The position numbers were made by a program, and so were the translations under genes. From the NCBI GenBank assembly GCA_033398695.1, contig CM065801.1, forward strand, positions 48,370,358 through 48,434,357: a stretch of DNA of 64,000 bases, written 5' to 3'. Below the pieces are notes generated by a model that saw nothing but the letters and a program-made list of their open reading frames with translations, was not told the DNA's origin and did not search any database. Every line of letters begins with the position of its first letter. Position 1 is the stretch's first letter. The stretch comes from Orobanche coerulescens (Eukaryota; Streptophyta; Magnoliopsida; Lamiales; Orobanchaceae). Of the stretch, positions 56,176 to 64,000 are shown in pieces.

Positions 56176-57333
56176 TGTTGGGAAAAACAAACACCCTGTA
56201 TCGAAACAGTCGGGATACTCGAATCCCTGTATCGAATGTTATTTAGAGGTTTTGACATATATGCCAAATACAGTAAAGGAAACTGTATCGAAACTTTGAG
56301 GCTTTATCCGGTATCAAAGACCTGCCTCGAATCAAAGATAAGTGAAGCTCACAAGACAAAGAAGAAGACTTGTAAAAGACCAAGTATGGAAACTGTCTCG
56401 ATGCTCAAAATACAGTTATCTTCCATACAGTTCACAAAAGGACAAGAAGGAACACAAGTCAAGACCCGTTGAACAAAGAAGTATTTAAATACTCAAGGAT
56501 AAAGTATTTAAATACTGCCAGTCTTCAGATCTTCAGAATCCCGCGAAATCCGGATCATGTCTTATTCCCGTTGAAGGAAATCTTATTCAAACGGATACAT
56601 CTCAACGGATACTTTCTTCAGAGACTATATATATCCTATGAAGACATTGAAGATCAGTTACACACACAATACACCGAAGTAACCTAACTCTCAAAGCTAT
56701 CAAAGTTATCATCTGAGCAAACATATCTCCAAAGCATACTGCAATTAAGAACAAAAGAGATATACAGTGCTCAAACACCAAGAACAGCCATCATCAGCTC
56801 AAGAACTTCATATTCAAGTCTTTGTTCTTACTCGGTTACCTATCTTTTACCTCTCGTAAAAACCGAGCTCGTGTGAACTCAACAAGTTATTCGACTGTGT
56901 GGGACGAATAAGGACGAAGCTTTGGAACTGTGTGTGAAGAAGCTAGTCAAGAAGGAAGCTTTGACCAATCTGTGTGAACGGTTGAAAGTGACATTCTTTG
57001 TATCAATCTGTGTGAACGATACAAGGATAGGTTTGTTTATAATTACGTAGTTGTGTACGCAGTAATTATAATAAACTTTTTACTCCTGTGTGGAGGACCA
57101 GTGGACGTAGAGGGGTTTACCTCGAACCACTTTAATTACTGTGTTATTTACCTTCAGCTTTTACTGTTTTAAAATAACTGTGATATATTAAGTATACACC
57201 ATACACTTAGTTGTTGTATCCATAGCAACCTACTGTATCCAAGACTTCCGCTACGCACTCAGATTTAGATTCCGTACAGTTTGTTGTTTAAACTATTTTC
57301 CAAACTGTATCCAGTATACTTAAGTGGCCAACA
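56176..57333 (+). repeat. E 3' LTR
   Basis: Partner of 39616-40773 with the same length and ends, followed by the target repeat aaacc. Confidence 0.95.
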
Positions 57334-57338
57334 AAACC

Positions 57339-58410
57339 GATGTGCACCACATCTTACATCTTGTACTTAAAGTCAAAACACATAATCGACCTACACCATA
57401 ATTCTACATGAAACTGTCTTTCAAGTCAAAATATCCAACCAATCAATTACGCATATACAAAATAAAAGTATTGATCATCAATCAAGTGATGTACGTTAGT
57501 ATTTGTACTCTCATTTTTCCTAACCTTAATCAAACGCCCAGGACCCCCTCGGTCAAGCTCTCGGTAGCTCGATCACCAACTGCGGAATTACGGCCCATAC
57601 TTCTTAATGTCTCAATAATCTCTTTAAATGCCGCCTCTCGTATGTAAAGATTCACTTGCCGTGTAATAAAGCGCAATGTAGGTCTCTTCCATACGCAACC
57701 AGTCTGCAATATAGACATATAAATCATAAGAATATGATAGAATGCTTAAGAAAACGAAAACAAATGACACTACTTACGATCGATGCCCGTCGTGTGAAGA
57801 CCATCGTGTGCAACACGATGGCTCACACAACGAGCATCGATCGTGTGCATGACATCATGTGCAAGGCAGAAGCCTTTGGTCTTCTTTCCCACGACGGCTC
57901 ACACGATCGACGATCTTCGTACGTAAACCATCGTGCCCATGAAAGACCATCATGCACACGATAGTGTCATCTTCTTCAGCACCATCGTGAGACGATGAAC
58001 AACCGTCGTGGCGCAATCGCGTGTGAATAAATTACACTAACCGACGACCCATTGACGAAAGCCTCTTCAGATGGAGTGTCACTAGCGTGTGAGGAACTTC
58101 TGGCATCTTCAGATTCTCTGTCGTAGTTAGAATTCGACATTTTCTTGCCGGCGATAGGGTTTCATGACGGGGGGTTTCGGTTTCGCGACAGAGCGAGAGA
58201 GTTTTTTGGAAGAGAGAGATGGGTTGTGGGACCGTTTAGATTATTGTTGTTTTATTAGTTTTCTATTTTTTATGTTTTTATCTTTCAGTGGTAGACTTTA
58301 GAGTAATAATGTCTTTTAACATATTTTGGTATCAAGAACTTATACTCTTATGAATGGGGATATATAACTTGTTACTTTTATGGTTTGGTACTAAAAAAGA
58401 AAGATCCATT
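57339..58410 (-). mobile_element. H: continuation after E
   Basis: It resumes the sequence cut at 39615. It holds a possible two-exon gene on the minus strand and, in its intron (57780-58015), many CATCGTGTG/CACACGATG-type words in both orientations. The expected second CACTA terminus is not present before the F LTR at 58411. Confidence 0.45.
57530..58140 (-). CDS. Possible two-exon small gene in H, unknown product
   Basis: Exon 1 is 58140-58042 (ATG, Ser/Asp/Glu-rich, SNSNYDRESEDARSSSHASD). Exon 2 is 57703-57530 (WKRPTLRFITRQVNLYIREA to a stop). Splice sites are GTTAGT and TTGCAG, phase 0, giving 90 aa. I do not recognise it. It may be the remnant of a transposon gene; its 5' UTR region is GA-rich. 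It rests on open frame and splice sites only. Confidence 0.4.
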
Positions 58411-58647
58411 TGTTTCAGGAGAAAGTAAAAAGACTGTAAATAGAGTCAATCAATTGTATTCATAACACTGATAGAGGGGCCTTTATATAGGCATTACAAT
58501 GAGAGTCCTTCCATACATAGGATTCATAGATAAGGTAAGACATCTAATAGGATCCTACTACCTCTAGAAGGATCTAGAACCTTCCATCTATGTATCTACA
58601 ACCAGTATTAGGTAAGACACATCACGGGAATAATAATTCCCGGAACA
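58411..58647 (-). repeat. F 3' LTR (237 bp)
   Basis: In element orientation it starts TGTTCCGGGAATTATTATTC, contains CTATATAAAGGCCCC as a TATA box (near 58475-58490) and ends TTCTCCTGAAACA. The partner LTR is not in the window. Confidence 0.65.
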
Positions 58648-58834
58648 CTCCCCCTGTGTCGAGCACTAATACAACAATGATGCAGAAGATGTTGCCTTTG
58701 TAAAAACCTATTCCAAGCCAAAACAAAACCCTATGGGAAAAATAAAGGCTTGATGAGGAAAAGATTGCAACGCACCAAGATAACATGTCATGTATACTCC
58801 CCCTGATGTATACATAATTACTCCCCCTAATGAG

Positions 58835-61273
58835 TGTAACACCCCAAACTAGGCGGACATTACAGTGCCGTGAATCCCCGACTGGGACCCACCAGGCAAA
58901 TGAAAATGATGAATTAAATAATATAATTGTAGTACCGAACCACATTATATTACCAAACACTCCGATGAGGAGTTTATGTACCACACACCAGGACAATACC
59001 GAATACTAGTGTATCTTATATGAAGATAAAATACACCACCCTGAATAAATAAACATTACAAACGGAATTTGCAGCGGAAAATACAAATGACAGAAATAAC
59101 TGAAATGACTGAAAATGACTGAACAAAACGGAATGACTAGGGCCCCCTACTAGTATCATCGACTCGTCGCCGCCAACATGCTCTTCCCGTGCCTTTGCCT
59201 TGCCGTGACCTAAAACAAAATCCCCAACGGCCGCCATACGTAACAACAATCCTCAAGAGTTGAAATTACACAATCATGAATTAATCAAGTGATGAAATAT
59301 TCTTAATTATGAATTACGAAGAGGAGCATCATAGTACGCCCGTAATGTCCTCGTGCAAGTGTACAAGACGAATGTCCGACACACCCGTCCTTGTACCTAA
59401 TTAGTCTCACGGAGGTAAGCGTTACCGTGTGCACGGTCCGATGTATCGGTGAACCCAATACATGACCATCATGTGCCCGACTAAAAATTCCACACACCCA
59501 CACCCGCCACGCAATATGAACCCTAAGGTCACATGAACGAGAATGACCATGATGAACACCAATGAATAATAATTAGACAAGGCCAAGATGACTCACCGAT
59601 ATGAAAGTAATAGTGATGTGATTGATAACCCAATGAAATGATTTGGAACCGCTTCCTCGTGAATGAAATGATTATTCGACAATTACAAGTCTCAAAATGA
59701 TTATTATTATGATGAATGAATTATGATTATGAGCAATCAACAACAAAAGGAATGAGTATCCTTTTAACCGAGTAAGATTTAACTTACACAATACCGATGA
59801 AGAATGTCCGTCCACGAACAACGTCCTAACCAAGATACCGATCGCTCGAACAACCTTGAATAACAATAATTACCAACAATCGTTCAATACACGTATCAAA
59901 CAACAAAACACGACTAACCCAAGGGTCGAAACAACGATAAACAAACTCATAGGCATTCCAACGAATACATAACCGACCGCACAACTACGAAAATATCCAA
60001 TCCCGAATATGTCGAAACCCACACCAAAATGAGTATTTCGAACTAACAAAACACTTCAATGATATCAATAATCCATTAGGAATCCATAATCCATGATTAT
60101 AACGACATCAATCGGAAAATCCTCAATTAACCGAAGTCAACCCCAAGGGTTCTTGAAAACAATTCCGAAAATAACCATTAAATCCGTAGGAATATATTTA
60201 TCCAAGTAGATAATCCATAACTTAACATATCCCAATGATAATCCAAGCTTACACGAATAAATCGGAAGGAAAACCCAAAATCCTAAATTCTAGATCCAAG
60301 AGATTAATACCTTTGATTCGACGTTTGGAGATGATGAAGTGATGATAAATTCAACTCAAAGACTTGAAGATGATGATTGATGATTACACCTCGAAGAATC
60401 CTCCGGATCGCCTCGGAATCGCCCAAAAATACCGAAGGAATGAAATGAGATGAAAATGACGAACTCGACTAAACCGTCCAATTTATACTCACCCGTGTTA
60501 GCGTGCGCTAGCCCTTGTGCATAGAGTGCGCTATAGAGTAGTTTGGGTAGTCCAAGACCCACTGTCCGAACACGGTAGCGCTGCCACGTACCTATTTGTA
60601 GCGTGCGCTACGGCCATACTACTAGCGTGCGCTAATATCCATTGTTAGCGTGCGCTAGCGAAATATTTGACGCCCAGTACTGGAGACCAGAAAACCATCT
60701 GCCCTCTGATCTAACCTCGATAACGTGCGCTACAACCATTATTTAGCGTGCGCTAACATATCGGTTGCGTACGCTAACAACAATGCATAGCGTGCGCTAT
60801 GAATAAACCTGCGATCCCAAAGAGCCACCGGACTCAACCCGATCCGCCCTAGCGCGCTACTCCACACATATAGCGTGCGCTACTACGACCCGTTAGCGCG
60901 CGCTACTTACCACTCGTAGCGTGCGCTACAATTATTCTCACCGCACCAAGACCTTCCGGATCGGCACAAGGTAGCCTTAGCGTGCGCTAAAGCTAAGCGG
61001 TAGCGTGCGCTACCTATACCCAATTAGCGTACGCTAAAAGGAGTATGTAGCGTGCGCTACTCCTCAAGCACAGCTTGCAACGAAATGACAATGAGGATAA
61101 ACATGGCACGAAACTCCAATCAGATTAATGATGAATGACGATCGATACTCGATACAATTACTCTGAATGATGAATACCATGATAGAATCTGAGTGACAAA
61201 TGATCAATAATGAATGAAATTACTGAGTATCAAATACTGAATGATAATTACTGAATTACAACCGGGTATTACA
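58835..61273 (-). mobile_element. S2: solo Tekay-type LTR, TSD atgag
   Basis: A 2439-bp LTR. On the minus strand it starts TGTAATACCCGG and ends GGGGTGTTACA. Exact 5-bp repeats atgag stand at 58830-58834 and 61274-61278. There is no internal sequence, so it is a solo LTR. The flanks join into the copia-like F sequence. Confidence 0.92.
60481..61065 (-). promoter_or_regulatory. S2 TAGCGTGCGCTA array and TATA box
   Basis: About 17 units of TAGCGTGCGCTA or near variants in 570 bp, spaced about 20-45 bp. On the minus strand they are followed after about 10 bp by TATAAAT (60481-60487). The unit has dyad arms TAGCG/CGCTA around a 2-bp centre. Confidence 0.8.
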
Positions 61274-61278
61274 ATGAG

Positions 61279-64000
61279 TACCTCAAATCATAGGAGTCGG
61301 ATGCCAAGTTGCCCTCACAACTATACCAAGGAAAAACCCAGTGGGAAAAATACCTCTTGGTCTAAGTTGAACAGAAGTACAACGCATCATTGTATGGATG
61401 TTCTCATAGGTCGCCTCGTTAAAAACCTTACCAAGTGAAAACCCAATGGGAAAAAACATACCTTGGTCTAAGGACAAAAAGTGCGCGACACATCCAAAGT
61501 TCAGAGTCGCTAAAGACTTATCAAGTTTTCTAAAGTCTTAACCTCTATGCACTAAATCATTCATGACTTCTTCGATTCAATAGGTATCAACGAAACTGTA
61601 AGAACTTATGAAAACTAGACACCCATAACTTTTCATTCACATACAGTACGTAACCTAGATCGACCTGAGCAGAAAAAATAGTCATATGTCACTCAACATG
61701 ATGGATGTGATCAAATGGTTGGTTTCCTTGGAAAGTAGACACAAACCTTTCCAATGGTACCAATCTCACCATTTTCCAGCAAGTGAGCTACCCTGTAGGT
61801 CATATGGGAGATAGACCAATACATTCAGGGCAAATTCGGATATTGATATTCAAGTGTCCTTTTATCGAGATAGAGCGAGCTTCAAGCTTTTTGTCAATCA
61901 CAGACATTGCGTGAGCGCATCCTAGACCATCATCACAGTGGCTTTACCGGATTATTACGAATGAGTACATTGAGTCAAACATGATTACATAATACCGTAC
62001 TTTTCTCTTGAGACTGCATCATCACTTAGTGAGCCAAGTCTTATTATAACTTCGACTAGTCATTGGGAATCATATAGGCATTACTTTATCGTCTCTTAGG
62101 GAAATCGTCCCTTAGATTGCCTTAAACCGATTGATGAATATGCATCATCAAGTGTCCCCAAGATCCTTTCATTCTTAACTTTGGATTTAGCGGAATCTCT
62201 TAGTCTCACAAGAGTACATCACTATAAACCCTTAGTTTTACTCGCAAAAGCTTCATATCTCTTCCAAATCAAGTATATACTTAGTATGCATTCCCGACAT
62301 TCACTTGTCGACGCGCTCTGTGGTCAGGAGCCACTTGATTTGAGTCTGATCCACCACGAGATCCTTTTTATCACTTAACTTAGTTCCCCACTAAGATAAG
62401 ATTTAACCACAAGTTGCACGTCAGTTTTTGGGAAACTATATAACTGAAAAGATAGTGGATGCTATAACATCCATTACGATAGCACAACTAAGTTTCGCGT
62501 CATCGTAGTCAATTCTAGTGCGTTCATGAGAAACCTCGCGCCATGAGGTGAGTTTAACTCCTTATCTCACTCGCTTTGACAAAGTATATAGATGGAGCTT
62601 ATCTTTGGAGTGTCGGCACCACTTCAACAAAGGGCTATCACTTTGTTTGTACTGGAGTCGCATATGTTTCCATTTTAGGCCAAGGCTACAACGTTGTAGA
62701 TTTTCAACAAAGTATGGTTCGATTAAACTCACATTCCACGTCCTCATGTACCGGCTTTATTCATAGAGTACTATTTATGGATTGGCATTCATTGAGGCGT
62801 CCCCCAATGATGACTATAATCTAGAATCACATGAGACAGATGAGTTCATTTGATCATATGATCAAGTTTCATGTACCAAGCTCGCATACATTCTTAGCGA
62901 TAGTATTTATCGAACCAAGTGTCATCCCAATACTCTATTAGATCCACGGCCTAGTAACACCATCTACCACAATTTGTGGTGTTTCCATATCACCATTTAT
63001 AGGTGACGAACGTCCATGACCGGACACAATCCTTGCAGACATGTTTGCAGCATATATTTAATCTCGTCACTTTAGGGAACTTGGTGAGGCACAGTAGGGA
63101 CAACTACGACAATTCCAAGTCGTTCTACTCGAACATGATCGTTCGCATCTCCCCCTAACGACGGGAAGACTGGCTCATCAAAGTGACTTACGAGATCGTC
63201 TGCAAAGGTATATTTTAAGCGGACTATGAGTGAAAGTGCATGTCATATTCATCATTTATAACCCGTCATAATGCGTTGTGGTGACGCACTTTGGCACGTG
63301 AACATGTGGACGATAAAGGTTTTCATTGTTAACACAATCCAGTTAACAAAACGCATATGGTTACACTTGTAACTAAGCATTTGAATGATGATAGGTATAG
63401 GTGAATATGACATGTTGACCTATGCTACATAACCGTAGCTACTGGTCTTGAGAATCCAACAAAACCGCCACCATGCACTACCGGGATCGAACATAAAGAA
63501 ACGATTGAACCGATGATAGGCCGTTGGTTTTATCGAACCTCTAGTGCTTTCTTGAAGAGTTCACTCCCTTCACCAGCCCCAAACACCTAAAAATTTCGTA
63601 AGCATGTATAAACGGGTGTTTAGGATTCCAAAACCATCAACCTTGTGGTAAAAAACCCGGTCGAAATGACATCGAACTGGTCGTTGGGACGGCTGGTGGT
63701 ATGTGAAAACTTCATTTAAGTGGTTCACCTCCTTCCAAGTCTCCAAATGGCACCAAAATTTGTGATAAGGTAGCCTTGGATGTTAGGAAGTACTCGTTAA
63801 AATTTCACTTTAAGACTTGGTCTAAAAGTGGGTGAACCGACCTTTACAATGACTGGTCCGCAAGTTGGACAACCATAAACTCAGGTTTCATCAACTTATC
63901 AATCATTGTAAAAGGAACAACATAACATATAAATATTATCACTTGAGTACGACCATTTGTGAACACCATCATAGCATCATAAGCCACCCAGGCTAATATT
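61279..64000 (-). other. F internal region, no gene recognised
   Basis: 2.7 kb with short, unrelated open frames on both strands. Blocks at 61310-61350 and 61425-61470 repeat an AAACCCA(G/A)TGGGAAAAA phrase. The remainder resembles decayed repeat DNA; I cannot assign RT, integrase or gag. Confidence 0.5.

Larger units (their letters stand above)
39616..57333 (+). mobile_element. E: Sirevirus-like Ty1/copia element, TSD aaacc
   Basis: The LTRs are 39616-40773 and 56176-57333, both 1158 bp, starting TGTTGGGAAAAAC and ending GTGGCCAACA. Target repeats aaacc at 39611-39615 and 57334-57338 are exact. The order is primer site, gag, protease, integrase, RT, RNase H, repeated purine tracts, a long extra ORF, purine tract. 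The protease WYFDSGCSRHMTG, the RNase H wording and the extra 3' ORF point to the SIRE/Sirevirus lineage. The 5415-bp CACTA insertion lies in pol. Without it E is 12.3 kb. Confidence 0.93.
58411..64000 (-). mobile_element. F: copia-like LTR element running off the right edge
   Basis: On the minus strand a 237-bp LTR (58647 to 58411) follows a tract CACAGGGGGAG. Upstream are further GGGGGAG tracts (58797-58803, 58821-58826, 63149-63156). The phrase CCCACTGGGTTTTTCCTTGG, with a second form CCCATTGGGTTTTCACTTGG, resembles 3' regions of several plant copia groups. Short LTRs also fit copia. No pol frame is recognisable in the 2.9 kb of F visible apart from S2. The target repeat cannot be tested. 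Confidence 0.6.

Noticed and set aside
61241..62824. Short open frames in the F interior as genes
   Set aside because: All are under 85 codons, overlap on both strands and lack motifs.

Overview
The window is nuclear DNA of a flowering plant, most likely a eudicot; the species cannot be named from the sequence. Almost all of it is transposable elements, many nested in one another, around one intact-looking host gene. It holds Ty1/copia and Ty3/gypsy LTR retrotransposons of plant lineages (Tork-like, Sirevirus-like, Tekay-type chromovirus, a gag-only gypsy derivative), CACTA DNA transposons, an RTE-type LINE, a Stowaway-like MITE and a poly-A retroposon. I saw no rRNA, tRNA or CRISPR array and no prokaryotic gene organisation.

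Left nest (1-~33,100). The base is a Tork-like copia element, A (+). Its pol is split at 3768 by a Tekay-type LTR (T2, -), which is itself split by another Tekay-type element (T1, only its 3' end in the window). A's pol is split again at 4811 by B, a gypsy element with gag only (4811-30820, TSD catac). B's 5' LTR is split by C, a copia element on the minus strand (4927-16947, TSD gcctt). C's own 5' LTR is split by a solo Tekay-type LTR, S1 (13114-15873, TSD ccagt). B's gag is split by D, a nearly complete Tekay chromovirus on the minus strand (18255-27621, TSD cagcc). Removing the insertions brings interrupted reading frames and LTRs back together, which gives a relative order: A, then B, then C and D, then S1.

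Gene island (~33,100-39,155). A poly-A retroposon with a 16-bp TSD and a Stowaway-like MITE lie 3' of a four-exon minus-strand gene (34386-37607, predicted 517 aa, all introns phase 0). The gene encodes a plant coiled-coil protein of unknown function. Its introns hold two inverted repeats and a (GA)n tract. A 5'-truncated RTE LINE ends about 160 bp upstream of its start codon.

Right nest (39,156-64,000). A CACTA-like end (H) interrupts the LINE. H is split by a 17.7-kb Sirevirus-like copia element, E (39616-57333, TSD aaacc), which carries gag, pol, repeated polypurine tracts and a large extra ORF of unknown function. E's pol is split by a 5.4-kb CACTA element (44586-50000, TSD tga) that contains remnants of a Ulp1-like protease ORF, a 4 x 270-bp tandem array and a captured piece of the host GPI-mannosyltransferase gene PIG-M with one intron. 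A copia-like element with 237-bp LTRs (F, -) starts at 58411, runs off the right edge and contains a second solo Tekay-type LTR, S2 (58835-61273, TSD atgag).

The most striking pattern is in the LTR promoters. Every Tekay-type LTR here carries a GC-rich motif array ending roughly 7-17 bp upstream of its TATA box, with a different unit in different subfamilies. One unit, centred on the palindrome GCCGCGGC, also forms an array in the LTR of the unrelated copia element A.
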